From assembly GCA_949293415.1 (NCBI GenBank), contig CASFDK010000026.1, forward strand, positions 1 through 35,351: a stretch of DNA of 35,351 nucleotides. The letters are read 5' to 3'. The notes under the pieces are model-generated. The model saw nothing but the letters and a program-made list of their open reading frames with translations, searched no databases and had not been told where the DNA came from. Every line of letters begins with the position of its first letter. The stretch's first letter is position 1. Both the position numbers and the translations under genes were made by a program. This DNA comes from an uncultured Verrucomicrobiota bacterium. GTDB lineage: Bacteria > Verrucomicrobiota > Verrucomicrobiia > Opitutales > Intestinicryptomonadaceae. Shown here one piece after another: positions 23,893-33,400 of this stretch.

Positions 23893-26064
23893 ATGAAAAA
23901 TGGTATTGTATTTCTTTTGGGGTTGTTATTTACCGCTTCGCTTTTCGGCGCGGAAGACTGCGCGAAATTTGTAGACGTAAAAATCGGCACGGCGGGCACG
24001 GGGCACACTTACCCCGGGGTTGTCGCTCCGTTCGGCATGGTTCAGCCAAGCCCCGAAACGGGCTATTCCACATGGCGCTATTGCTCGGGCTACCACAACG
24101 ACGACAAGCGCATTCTCTCTTTCGGTCAGACCCACCTTTCGGGCACGGGCTGTCCCGACAGCGGCGATGCGGCGTTCATTCCCTTTACGGGCAATCCCGT
24201 GAAAAAGGACTATTCGAGTGCGTTCAAAAAGGAAAACGAAATTGCCGAGGTAGGTAAATACTCCGTCGTTTTGGACGATGCGAAAGCGAAGGTCGAAATC
24301 ACCACAACCGACAGGGTCGCTCTCTACCGCATAAAGTTTCTCGCCGACGGCGGTGGGCTGTTTTTCGACTTCCAGACGGGCATGGTCGGCAGGCTGCCAA
24401 GCCGCGTTCTCGAAAGCGATATCAAGCTCATTGACGACTGCACAATCGCGGGCACCCAGAAAGTCCGCTCGTTCACCCGCCGCGATATCAGCTTTGTCGT
24501 CAAGTTCGACAAACCCGTAAAGAAGCTTATCGAAATCGACCGCCCCAAGAACCACAAGGCTCCGCGTTGGGCGTTGGACTTCGGTTTGAAGTCGGGCGAA
24601 ACGCTTTCGGTGAAATGCGCGGTTTCGACGGTCTCGACCGACGGCGCGATCGCCAACCTAAATACTCTGAGGAATTGGGATTTCGATTCCGTCGCCGCCA
24701 AGACCCGCGCCGATTGGAACGCTCTGCTTTCGAAGTTCGACGTTTCCGCAACGCCCGAACAAAAGAAAATATTCTACACCGCAGTCTACCACTCGTTCAT
24801 TTCGCCCAACAACATTGCCGACATCGACGGACGCTACCGCGGCGCGGACGGAAAAGTCGCAACGGCGTCGAATGCGTCGAAACATTATTACACCAACCTT
24901 TCCCTGTGGGACACATACCGCGCGGTGATTCCGCTTACGGCAATCGTCCGCCCGCAGATTCTGTCCGAATTTGTGAACTCCATGCTCGACCACTTCGACA
25001 CAGCCGGCGTGCTTCCCACGAACGCCTATTGGGGCAAGGAAACATGGTGCATGATTGGCAACCACGCGATTTCGGTAATCGCAGGCTGCATTCAGCGCGG
25101 GCAGGACGGCTTCGATAAACGCCGCGCACTCAACGCGATGATTGTTTCGTCCGAAAAAGACCACCGCAAGAGCGATTTCTCGATACTCGACAAATTCGGC
25201 TACTATCCGTTCGACTTGTGCAATCCCGAATCGGTTTCAAAGACTCTCGAAAACTGTCAGGGCGACTATGCTTTGTCGAAGGCTGCCGAAATTATGGGCG
25301 AAACCGCCGTTGCCGAAAAGTTCGCCCGCCGCGCCCAGAACTACAAAAACCTCTTCGACAAGAGCACGAATTTCATGCGCGGCAAAGACTCGAACGGCAA
25401 GTGGCGCGAGCCGTTCAACCCCTTCGAATTTTCGCACGCGGAAAGCTTCGGGGGCGACTATACCGAAGGCAACGCGTGGCAGTATACTTTCCACGTCCAG
25501 CACGACCCCTACGGACTCATCGCGCTTTTCGGCTCGCCCGAAAAATTCGCCGCCGCCGCCGACTCGATGTTTTCTGCCGCCGACACGCGCAAAGAGGGCA
25601 CGTACAAGAAGAGTGCGGATATCAGTGGTATGATTGGGCAGTACGTGCACGGCAACGAGCCGAGCCACCACATTCCGTACCTCTTCGCGCTCGCCGACCG
25701 CCCCGACCGAACGGCGGAAATCGTGCGCGAAATCTGCTCCACACTCTATACCACCGCGCCCGACGGACTCTGCGGCAACGACGACTGCGGACAAATGAGC
25801 GCGTGGTATATCTTTTCGTCGATGGGCTTCTACCCGCTCGACCCCAACTCGATGGAATACGTTCTTGGCGCGCCGCAGGTGGAACGCGTAGCCGTTGCGC
25901 TTCCCGACGGAAAGAAGTTCGAAGTCGTCGCGCACGGACTTTCCTCGGAAAACAAGTACGTGGAGTCTGTAAAACTCAACGGCAAGCCATATAATAAAAA
26001 GACGCTCCCGCATGCCGACATACTCTCAGGCGGCAGGCTCGAGTTTTTTATGGGCACGAAGTAG
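23893..26064 (+). CDS. GH92 family alpha-mannosidase, secreted
   Basis: 723 residues from the ATG at 23893, after rejecting the TTG at 23884. Signal peptide MKNGIVFLLGLLFTASLFGA. GH92 enzymes are calcium-dependent exo-alpha-mannosidases that trim N-glycans or fungal mannan. Family blocks are present from the start: FVDVKIGTAGTGHTYPGVVAPFGMVQPSPET. They continue with DYTEGNAWQYTFHVQHD, with GNEPSHH (Glu589, the expected general acid), and with GNDDCGQMSAWYIFSSMGFYP (Asp630 and Asp631 at the position of the catalytic base). The length and motifs match a full-length enzyme. A LacI-type operator-like site lies just upstream and a terminator just downstream, so it is probably a single-gene unit. 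The linkage specificity cannot be read from sequence alone. Confidence 0.93.
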   Translation: MKNGIVFLLGLLFTASLFGAEDCAKFVDVKIGTAGTGHTYPGVVAPFGMVQPSPETGYSTWRYCSGYHNDDKRILSFGQTHLSGTGCPDSGDAAFIPFTGNPVKKDYSSAFKKENEIAEVGKYSVVLDDAKAKVEITTTDRVALYRIKFLADGGGLFFDFQTGMVGRLPSRVLESDIKLIDDCTIAGTQKVRSFTRRDISFVVKFDKPVKKLIEIDRPKNHKAPRWALDFGLKSGETLSVKCAVSTVSTDGAIANLNTLRNWDFDSVAAKTRADWNALLSKFDVSATPEQKKIFYTAVYHSFISPNNIADIDGRYRGADGKVATASNASKHYYTNLSLWDTYRAVIPLTAIVRPQILSEFVNSMLDHFDTAGVLPTNAYWGKETWCMIGNHAISVIAGCIQRGQDGFDKRRALNAMIVSSEKDHRKSDFSILDKFGYYPFDLCNPESVSKTLENCQGDYALSKAAEIMGETAVAEKFARRAQNYKNLFDKSTNFMRGKDSNGKWREPFNPFEFSHAESFGGDYTEGNAWQYTFHVQHDPYGLIALFGSPEKFAAAADSMFSAADTRKEGTYKKSADISGMIGQYVHGNEPSHHIPYLFALADRPDRTAEIVREICSTLYTTAPDGLCGNDDCGQMSAWYIFSSMGFYPLDPNSMEYVLGAPQVERVAVALPDGKKFEVVAHGLSSENKYVESVKLNGKPYNKKTLPHADILSGGRLEFFMGTK

Positions 26065-26091
26065 GATACATCCGAAAAACTTCGGGCAAAG

Positions 26092-26125
26092 CGGCGGAGT
26101 CTGATTCGGGGCAACCGCCGTTTTT
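26092..26125 (+). terminator. Intrinsic terminator after the GH92 gene
   Basis: CGGCGG (26092-26097) pairs with CCGCCG (26115-26120), followed by TTTTT. A small hairpin CCGAA/TTCGG precedes it at 26072-26085. Confidence 0.65.
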
Positions 26126-26258
26126 GTTTGAAGCGGCAATTCGTCTCGAGCGAATTTTGTTTACCTGTCTTCCTTTTTTATGTAGCGTCCTCCTTTATGA
26201 AAACGGGTTTGCAGAGGCATTGCGGAGTTGCGGCGCGTTTCGTTTGGAGGTCGCCGAA

Positions 26259-26627
26259 ATGAAAGAGTTTTTGCCTTATTACGACGAAATCAAGTTTGCG
26301 GGGCACTGTGCCTGTGCGCTCGCTTCCACTTTTATCGGCGGTGCCGCCGTCTATTATGGCTCGAAAATTTGGGGCGGACGCTTGGGCTTTGACACCTCGT
26401 TTTGTTTCGCGCTCTTTGCGGCGGTTGCAATCTGGATTCTGCCGTTCTATGCGTTTGTGCCGCACCGATATTCCCAGTGGATTGTCCTTGCGGTTTTTAT
26501 CGCAACGCGTTTTGTTCTCGCCCGACTCGATGCCAAGCCCGCGAAAATTTCGTTTCGACTTTGGCTTGCATACGGACTATCGCAGGCGATACTCTTCGGC
26601 ATAGTCTATTACAATTTGAACCAATGA
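26259..26627 (+). CDS. Small four-helix membrane protein, unknown function
   Basis: 122 residues. The ATG at 26259 is chosen because a strong ribosome site (GGAGG) lies 8 nt upstream; the longer frame from 26124 starts at a TTG inside the preceding terminator. Four hydrophobic segments are visible: around AGHCACALASTFIGGAAVYYG, FCFALFAAVAIWILPFYAF, QWIVLAVFIATRFVLA and LAYGLSQAILFGIVYY. Its stop overlaps the start of the peptidase gene by 4 nt (ATGA), so the two are translationally coupled. No family recognised. Confidence 0.75.
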   Translation: MKEFLPYYDEIKFAGHCACALASTFIGGAAVYYGSKIWGGRLGFDTSFCFALFAAVAIWILPFYAFVPHRYSQWIVLAVFIATRFVLARLDAKPAKISFRLWLAYGLSQAILFGIVYYNLNQ

Positions 26628-28006
26628 AATTCGACACCGTAAAATTCATTTCCGAACTCGTTAAATTCGAAAGCGTCTCCGCCGACTCTTCGCGCGCGCC
26701 CCAAGTGGCGGCGTGCGCCGATTTCCTCGCCGACGGTCTGCGGAGTTTCGGCTTCGACTCGCGCATCGAAAAAACCGCGCTCCATCCGATAGTCTTTGCG
26801 ACGCGCAAGTGCGCCGCGGGCGAACCGAAGATACGCATACTTTGCTACGGGCACTACGATGTCCAGCCGACCGACCCGATTGAAAAGTGGCACACCGAGC
26901 CGTTCGAGGCGGTCGTGCGGGACGGCAAAATCTGGGGGCGCGGAACGGCGGACAACAAGGGACCGTTCTCGTGTCTGCTCGGCGGGCTGCTTGCGTTTCT
27001 CGAAAAACATCCCGACGCGCCGCTCGACTTGGGGTTGATGCTCGAGGGCGAGGAGGAAATCGGCAGCCCGAGTATGGAAAAATTCATTTCCGAGCACGCC
27101 GACCTAATCGGAAGCTACGATTTGCTCCTGTTAAGCGACACCTCCGCCGCTTCCGCCGACACGCCGATTCTGACAATAGGGCTGCGCGGAACGGGCAGTT
27201 TCGACGCGGTTTTCAAAGGTCCGAATACCGACATCCATTCGGGTATGTTCGGCGGAATGGTCTACAATCCGATTCAGGCGATGTTCGAAGTTTGCGCGTC
27301 GCTCCACGGCGCGGACGGCTTGATAAACATCGACGGATTCTACGACGGGCTTGAAAAAATGGGGCAGTGGGAGCGCGAGGAAACAGCGAAAAATCCGTTC
27401 GGCGAGAACGAGGTCAAGTCGCTGCTCGGTGTGGATGCGCTCTACGGGCAGCGCGGCTTTTCGCCCGCGGAGGCTGTCCGCGCGTTGCCGACCGTGGAAT
27501 TTACGGGAATCGGCGGCGGTTATCAGGGAGAGGGCGCAAAGTCGGTGATTCCGTCGGAATGTTTCTGTAAAATTTCGTGCCGCACGGTCGCGCCGCAAAA
27601 AACGCACGATGTCATAAGACTCGTCCAGAAGACAATGCGCGAGCGCACGCCCGCGGGAATCGAAATTTCGTTCGTCGACTACGATTCCTACGGCGACGCA
27701 TATTTTCTCAATCCCGAAAAATGCGGCGGCGACAGGCGCGGGAGGATTCTCTCGAAAGCCTTCGAAGCGGTCGGCGAGTGTTCCGAAAAATCCTTCGGCA
27801 AGAAGCCGCTCTATCTGCGCGAGGGCGCGAGCATTCCGCTTATTTCGCGGATAAAAAACGTGACGGGGCTGGACTCGCTGATGTTCGGACTGTTCACCGC
27901 CGCCGACAATCTGCACGCGCCCAACGAAGGTTTTCCGCTGGCGACAATAGAACGCGCGGTAAAGTATTACGAAATGTTCTTCGAAAAAATGACCGATTGC
28001 CAATAG
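26624..28006 (+). CDS. M20-family metallopeptidase (dipeptidase-like)
   Basis: 460 residues from the ATG at 26624, overlapping the membrane-protein stop. A cytoplasmic zinc peptidase of the M20 (ArgE/DapE/CPG2) fold. Key blocks are GHYDVQP (first metal His and its Asp) and WGRGTADNKGP (bridging Asp). LEGEEEIGSPS carries the catalytic Glu and a metal Glu, and SDTSAASADTP the next metal ligand region. GLRGTGSFDAVFKGPNTDIHSGMFGG belongs to the lid domain and HAPNEGF holds the last metal His. The length and GHYDVQP/HAPNE pattern fit the dipeptidase (CNDP/PepV-like) branch. There is no signal peptide. Substrate likely short peptides; not provable here. Confidence 0.9.
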   Translation: MKFDTVKFISELVKFESVSADSSRAPQVAACADFLADGLRSFGFDSRIEKTALHPIVFATRKCAAGEPKIRILCYGHYDVQPTDPIEKWHTEPFEAVVRDGKIWGRGTADNKGPFSCLLGGLLAFLEKHPDAPLDLGLMLEGEEEIGSPSMEKFISEHADLIGSYDLLLLSDTSAASADTPILTIGLRGTGSFDAVFKGPNTDIHSGMFGGMVYNPIQAMFEVCASLHGADGLINIDGFYDGLEKMGQWEREETAKNPFGENEVKSLLGVDALYGQRGFSPAEAVRALPTVEFTGIGGGYQGEGAKSVIPSECFCKISCRTVAPQKTHDVIRLVQKTMRERTPAGIEISFVDYDSYGDAYFLNPEKCGGDRRGRILSKAFEAVGECSEKSFGKKPLYLREGASIPLISRIKNVTGLDSLMFGLFTAADNLHAPNEGFPLATIERAVKYYEMFFEKMTDCQ

Positions 28007-28012
28007 CATATT

Positions 28013-28450
28013 ATGTTAACCTGTACTAAAACATATTTCGACATACCGTTCGCCCACAGGCAGCACCTGCACGACGGGCACTGCTCGTTTGTCCACGGGC
28101 ACAACTGGGATATTTCCGTGACCTTCGCCTGCGACAAGACCGACGAAAACGGTTTTGTCGTCGACTTCGGCAAGCTGAAGTTTCTGAAAAACTGGATAGA
28201 CGAAAATCTCGACCACGCCTGCGTATTTTCGAAGTCCGACCCCTTGTGGCGGACACTGCGCGACGCGGCTCCGCAGGCTTGGAAAATCCGTCTCGTAGAC
28301 CAGTGCTCGTGCGAGGGGCTTGCCAAGTTCGTTTTCGATGAGTTCGACAAAATGGTTTCCGACACGACGGCGGGGCGCGTGCGCGTGATCGCCGTGGAGG
28401 TCAGCGAAGACAAGAAGAACACCGCCCGTTATGCGGCGGACGCGAAGTGA
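28013..28450 (+). CDS. queD: 6-carboxy-5,6,7,8-tetrahydropterin synthase QueD
   Basis: 145 residues. QueD converts 7,8-dihydroneopterin triphosphate to carboxytetrahydropterin, the second step to preQ0 and queuosine. The zinc ligands His15 (PFAHR), His28 and His30 (VHGHNW) and the catalytic Cys24 are all in place, and CSCEGLAKFVFDEF matches the conserved Glu-containing block near the C-terminus. The length is slightly above the usual 120. queE follows 2 nt after the stop, so the two successive enzymes of the pathway are co-transcribed. QueC, QueF and GCH1 are not in the window. Confidence 0.9.
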   Translation: MLTCTKTYFDIPFAHRQHLHDGHCSFVHGHNWDISVTFACDKTDENGFVVDFGKLKFLKNWIDENLDHACVFSKSDPLWRTLRDAAPQAWKIRLVDQCSCEGLAKFVFDEFDKMVSDTTAGRVRVIAVEVSEDKKNTARYAADAK

Positions 28451-28452
28451 TT

Positions 28453-29073
28453 ATGGTAAAATATCCGCTTGCCGAAACCTTTGTTTCCGTGCAGGGCGAG
28501 GGCGTGCATATGGGGCGGAAGGCGTATTTCGTGCGACTGTTCGGCTGCAACGTCAGGTGCCCGTGGTGCGATTCCAAATCGGCGTGGAACGGCTCTCCGG
28601 TCTCGCGGACGGGCGCGGACGAAATCGCGTTGGCGGCTTCGGAATGTTCGCCCGAGTTCGCGGTAATTACGGGAGGCGAGCCGTGCATACACAATTTGCT
28701 TCCGCTTCTCGAAAAATTCGCCGAGGCGAAAGTTGCGGTGCATCTCGAAACATCGGGAACTCTCGAAATCCGCGAACGCGGAGACGCCCGTTTTTCGTGG
28801 GTTACAGTCAGCCCGAAGCTGTTTTGCCCGCCGCTCGATTCGTCGCTGCGCCGCGCCGACGAGCTGAAATTCATCGTCTCCGACTTGTCGGAACTTGAAA
28901 GCTATGCGCGTTTCGCCGATTCCGCGCCCAACGCGAAATCGGTCTGGCTGCATCCCGAGTGGGGCGGGCGCAAAGACCGCGAACTGCTCGACGGACTGTC
29001 CGCTTTCGTCGTATCCCGCGGTGGACGCTACAGGCTCGGCTGGCAGATGCACAAGTGCTACAACGTTCGGTAA
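28453..29073 (+). CDS. queE: 7-carboxy-7-deazaguanine synthase QueE (radical SAM)
   Basis: 206 residues. QueE rearranges carboxytetrahydropterin to 7-carboxy-7-deazaguanine, the step after QueD. The cluster-binding motif GCNVRCPWCD gives Cys32, Cys36 and Cys39 (CxxxCxxC). ETFVSVQGEGVHMGRKAYFVRLFGC is interrupted by no gap relative to typical QueE, and VITGGEPC is the SAM-binding GGE motif. LHPEWGG near the end is also typical. The ATG at 28453 is preferred; a GTG at 28447 overlaps the queD stop. It probably supplies queuosine for tRNA-His, -Asn, -Asp and -Tyr. Confidence 0.92.
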   Translation: MVKYPLAETFVSVQGEGVHMGRKAYFVRLFGCNVRCPWCDSKSAWNGSPVSRTGADEIALAASECSPEFAVITGGEPCIHNLLPLLEKFAEAKVAVHLETSGTLEIRERGDARFSWVTVSPKLFCPPLDSSLRRADELKFIVSDLSELESYARFADSAPNAKSVWLHPEWGGRKDRELLDGLSAFVVSRGGRYRLGWQMHKCYNVR

Positions 29074-29125
29074 AAAATTTTTCAATCTACTTGCAAATGC
29101 GGCGGTCGGTGGTATCGTCAGCGGA

Positions 29126-29803
29126 ATGAAAATTTTAGCGGTTCTTGTCTCCATTTTCTTTTTGTCGGCGGGCGCGTTCGCGCTCAGTTTCGGCGACTTC
29201 GTAAAAAACGTAAAGACTGCCGCCGAAGAAGCCACTGCCTCGTCGGATTCCATTTCCGCGCTCAAAACGAAGCAGGAGGCGACTCTTGCAAAATACAAGC
29301 AGAACAAGCAGACCTTTCTTAAGGGCTTTGCCGATGTCGCCCAGTCGTGCGGCGCGGACGCGCTTGCAGCCAAGGCGGAAAACGCGCTCAAGACCGTCGA
29401 AGCCCAAAAGGGAAAGGTCGATGCCGTCGAGGTTGCAAAGGTGACCGACGAGCTTTTGACCGACGCGAAGTCGAGTTCGGTCGTGAGCCTGCCCGCAAAC
29501 GCGGCATCCTCAGCAAAAGAGGCGTGCACGGGCGGTTTGGACAATATCGGCAGGGCGATTCAGGGCGAAGTCGAAGTCGCAAGGGAAATTTCCGATCTCG
29601 CAAAGCAGGTCGGCGACATAATGCGAAACGGCACGACCGCCGAAAAAATCCAAGTATCGTCTACACTGTCGCCCACGATTGAGCTGGCAAAGACCATTCC
29701 GCAGGACATCTCGAAATCGAAGGATGTCGTGTTGTCGATGGTGGATTCGCTGAAAGGGAAAGTTTCCATTCCCGAATCGTTGAAATCGGCATTGGGGCTT
29801 TAG
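29126..29803 (+). CDS. Small secreted helical protein, unknown function
   Basis: 225 residues from the ATG at 29126; upstream in-frame starts lie inside queE in another frame and are rejected. The signal peptide MKILAVLVSIFFLSAGAFA is cleaved before LSFGDFV. The mature part is a string of charged Ala/Lys/Glu/Ser helices with a single Cys pair region (SCGAD, ACTGG). Similar in style to the longer protein at 21177 but without clear sequence identity by eye. It lies 52 nt after queE and may have its own promoter. No family recognised. Confidence 0.75.
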   Translation: MKILAVLVSIFFLSAGAFALSFGDFVKNVKTAAEEATASSDSISALKTKQEATLAKYKQNKQTFLKGFADVAQSCGADALAAKAENALKTVEAQKGKVDAVEVAKVTDELLTDAKSSSVVSLPANAASSAKEACTGGLDNIGRAIQGEVEVAREISDLAKQVGDIMRNGTTAEKIQVSSTLSPTIELAKTIPQDISKSKDVVLSMVDSLKGKVSIPESLKSALGL

Positions 29804-29835
29804 TCCGATATACGGAGTTTCCGGATATTGCTTTC

Positions 29836-29868
29836 AAATCCCGTCTTTTCCCGAAGGCGGGATTTGTC
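29836..29868 (+). terminator. Probable intrinsic terminator
   Basis: A 12-bp stem (AAATCCCGTCTT at 29836-29847, AAGGCGGGATTT at 29854-29865, one G-U pair, 6-nt loop) but only a short T-run. It follows the 29126 gene by 33 nt. Confidence 0.6.
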
Positions 29869-29955
29869 GTATATACATTTTGCGGGCGTTTTTTTACGTA
29901 ATTCGAAATAAATTTAATTGATTTTTTTGCGGAATATATATTAAACTTTACCCAT
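29869..29955. other. AT-rich spacer before the Cas3-like fragment
   Basis: Much richer in A and T than the coding DNA on its left, marking the border between housekeeping genes and the CRISPR region. Possible promoter elements (TTGATT, TATATT) have poor spacing. Confidence 0.4.
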
Positions 29956-30090
29956 ATGGACGGGTTTGTCGCTCATTTGAAGGTTGAATCGTCTGGTCGT
30001 TCCGATGTATTGAGACATTATCTTGACGACCATCTAAAAGGCGTGGCTCGGCTATCCTCCGAATTTTCTTCTCGAAAAGTCTTTTTCTAA
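29956..30090 (+). pseudogene. Possible N-terminal fragment of a type I Cas3 (HD domain start)
   Basis: 44 codons from an ATG: MDGFVAHLKVESSGRSD, then a helix LDDHLKGVARLSSEF. The spacing of AH, then DHLxGVAxLxxEF, is that of the beginning of Cas3 HD nucleases of type I systems, where the His residues help form the metal site. The frame ends at 30090 before the HD motif itself, and no continuation was found in the other frames. If right, it is a leftover of a third, type I, CRISPR system at this site. The match is short and made by eye. Confidence 0.4.
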
Positions 30091-30260
30091 AAATATTACA
30101 CTGAGCGGCTCAATGTCTAAACTACCATCCCTATCCGAAATTTAATCGTGCTAACGTCGAAGACGGTATTCCTGAAAAATCTCAACCTTTTGTCGATTTC
30201 CCCATACTGGGACTATCTGTGGTGTTGGAAATTTATTGGCGATGGGATAGTGGAAACGAC
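30091..30260. other. Gap between the Cas3-like fragment and tracrRNA 2
   Basis: No supported gene. A frame open from 30105 to 30359 (reading QCLNYHPYPKFN early on) runs through the tracrRNA region, has no start codon context and is not recognised; it may be more debris. Confidence 0.4.
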
Positions 30261-30390
30261 AAAAAAACGGGCACAACAGCGTTGCGCCCGTTAGAAAAAA
30301 GAACTCTTTCGGAAAGTCGGTGTGCCGCGCGAGCGAGCAGTGAACCTGACCTGAGTTATTAATTTTGTCTTGATTCCGAAAATGAGCAAA
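30261..30390 (-). ncRNA. tracrRNA of the intact type II-C system
   Basis: On the minus strand the anti-repeat at 30377-30363 (GGAATCAAGACAAAA) pairs with the 5' part of the array's crRNA repeat (TTTTGCCTTGATTCC) with one mismatch. After a 3-nt bulge, CATT at 30384-30381 pairs with AATG of the repeat; such a bulged repeat:anti-repeat duplex is typical of Cas9 guides. Downstream are a CTTTCCGAAAG hairpin and then a terminator (stem 30291-30281 with 30277-30267, T-run 30267-30261). The 5' end is uncertain: TTGACA at 30412-30407 lacks a good -10 box, and a TATAAA at 30424-30419 would give a longer form. It lies upstream of and divergent to cas9, so both promoters share 30390-30466. Confidence 0.8.
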
Positions 30391-30466
30391 GCTGTTGTCT
30401 TGTGAATGTCAAATAATTTTTATAAAAATATTGAAAAACATTAAACGTACACCTATTGTATGTGTT

Positions 30467-33400
30467 ATGAAAATTGCGTTTGATATTGGATACGGTTCGA
30501 TAGGTTGGTGTGTTTATTTGAATCGGATGGGGCATCTCTTTCCGGAAATAATAGGGACAGGGGTTTTTCTGATGCCAGAAACTTCGTGTATGGCAAAGGA
30601 TAGGTCGGCGAAAAGGCGCATGCGCAACCACATAGCTTCTGTTCGCAACAGAATTTCAAGTTTGCGCAGGGTGATTGCGGCAATGAATGTCATGTCAGAC
30701 GAAGAACTTGATTCGTTCAAAGATTCAACTCCGTGGTTTTGGGCGGCAAAAGTCTTGGCGACAAATGGCGAATTCAAACTATCGTGGCCGTTATTGTGGT
30801 CGGTAATTCGTTTTTATGCTCACAATCGCGGATACGACAATAATTGTTTGTGGAGTAGTATTGACGACGAAACAGACGTCGTCCGTTGCGAGGCTGCGAA
30901 TGCTGCAATGGAAAAATATTCGACTTCTACTATGGCGCAGACAATGTGCGCCTATCTTGAAGTCGATCCTTTGCAGGACAAACCGAAAAATCTAAAAAAA
31001 TATTTCAAAGGCGAAAATTTTGCTTTCGACAGAAAGGTTGTCGAAATGGAGTTTGAGGCAATCTTGAATGCGCATATTGGCGTACTCGACAAGTGCGACG
31101 AAAATTTCAGGGAATTATTGCTCGGAAATTGGCAGGATGTCGAACATTACGGAATAAAAAAGCCTAAGCGTTTTACATCGAACAAAGGCTTGTTGTTCGG
31201 GCAACTTCTTCCGCGTTTCGACAACCGCATAATTCCCGAATGTAGAATAAACGGCGATAAAACGCCGGGTGCACATTGTCGAGAGGCGTTTCGCTTTCGT
31301 TGGCTTATGTTCGCTTCCAATATTCGGGTTATAGACGGTTCTTCGCCGCGTCCGCTTTCCGCCGTGGAGATTGCGGAATTGGACAGAGTAATGTCCGTAT
31401 ACGGGTCGTTTTCAAAAACGACTGTGAAGTCTGTGTTGTCGAAAATTGTCGATTTTGAGAGCAATATAGAATCAATGGTGTTTACGGAAGATATGGATGC
31501 TTCAATGATTGCCGATCCCGTTAAGAAGGAAATTCTCAAAGTGTTATGTCCGTCGATTTCGCGCAAACTGCCAAATATGGAAGATGTCGAGGCTGTGTGG
31601 AAACATATTCCGAGTTTTGTGTTCGGCAATTTGTTTAGGTTTAAGAGTTATTCTTTGTCGGATATAGCAAATTTGAACGGAGTGGATTCCGTTTGCTTCA
31701 AACAAGCATGCGAAAAATTGTTTTCGAGCTGTCAATACAAAACTCAAAAAACGGAGTCTTCCGAAAAAACTTTCGACGATGTTTGGCGCGAGAAAGTATC
31801 CATACGCAAAGAATCGGGGAGGGCTGCGTACTCGCGCGAAATTATGCGAAAGGCGTGCGAAGAAATTTTGCGCGGCACAGACCCGCGTTCGGAGGGCGGC
31901 GCGTTGTACCGCACTGCGGAAATCGAGGAAAAATTCGCGCTGGAGTCTATTGATAAATGGTCGAATAACCATCTTGTCCGGCATCGACTAAAAATGCTTT
32001 TGCGACTTTTGGACGACATTGTAAAACGTTATGCGGATTCCGACAAAACAAAGATTGAAAGCATAACTATCGAAGTTGTCAAAGATTTGACTGCGTTTTC
32101 GGGTCTGGATGTTACGGCTCGCGGCGAAAAGCTCAATCAAATGACGAAGCAACACCGGAATCTTTCCGAATTGCTTGAAGCGAATAAGGAAAAAATCAAA
32201 GATTACAAGCTTACCGCAGGGTTAATTAGAAAGGCGAGAATTGCCGACGACATGGGGTGGACATGCCCTTACACCGGCAAAATCTACGGATATGCAGACT
32301 TGCCGAACCTCGAAATAGAACATATCATTCCCTATTCATTGCGTCCGTCCAATTCTCTCGAATCGTTGGTTCTTACTTGGCCGCAGGTAAATGCCATGAA
32401 ATCAAGCCGTACGGGCTTGGCATTTGTCAAGGAATGTCAAGGCATGCCGGTTGCCGGCATGCCCGAATTGTCGGTTGTATCGGAACAGAATTACAGAAAG
32501 TTCGTGGCAGGTTTGAGACTTTCAAAAAATTGTTCCTTCGACTCTAACGGCGACGATGCAAAGCGCGTTAAACGCCGCAAAAAATTGATGGTAACCGAAG
32601 TTTATTCCGAGAAAAATAAGACATTTTTACCTTCGGATTTAACCCAAACCGCGCATCTGAACAAACTTGCATTCAGGGTTGTAAAACAATTCTACCACGG
32701 TAGCGGCTATCTGCCGAAGTTGATACATATCCCCGGAAGCATTACAGGTGTTGTCAGAAAAAATTGGAATTTCTTGGGCACGATGGTGAAAGCTTGTCCC
32801 GAAATTTTAAAGAAATTTTCCGACGAAAACGCGAAAGAACACGAAGAGCTTTTAACTAAAACCGAAATCCGAGGCATTACCCATTTGCACCACGCGTTGG
32901 ATGCTATTGTAATGGCTATGACATCGGAAGTATTTCCAAACACTCAAGATTTTTACAAGGCGGTTTTGAAGAGGAAGCCGAACGCCGCCGAACGCGAAAT
33001 TTTGAGAAACAGCGGACTGTTTGTGTTCAACAACGAGGGCAAATGGAATTTGATAGAAATTGACCGTGCAATTCTGAAAAATATTGAAGAAAGATTGTGC
33101 GAGAAACGCGTTGTGAAGCATATTCCGGCTAAGATGTCGGGGCTGAAAGTAGAGGAAACATTATGGCGTATTCTGGATGTAGATAAAAACGGAAACGTTA
33201 GGATATGTCAGCGAAAGACGGATAAGAGCGGCAAAAAAATCCGAAAGACAGAAAGTATTTCTCCCGCAAAACTGTTGGGATTTCATGAAAACAATATCAT
33301 GGAAACAAAACTTTCCCGCATAAAGGCGGCCTTCCAGATAAAGGAGAATTTCGGGTTGGCGTTGGATCCTCAACCCAAAATAATAGTTTTTTGCAATGTC

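Noticed and set aside
26124..26258. Longer start of the small membrane protein
   Set aside because: It begins at a TTG inside a terminator T-run; the ATG at 26259 has a strong GGAGG site.
30105..30359. 85-codon open frame before cas9
   Set aside because: No start codon context or recognisable content, and it overlaps the tracrRNA; mentioned only as possible debris.
30384..30412. TTGACA with TTGCTC at 17-bp spacing as the tracrRNA 2 promoter
   Set aside because: The -10 box is too far from consensus to call, although the spacing and predicted start would fit.
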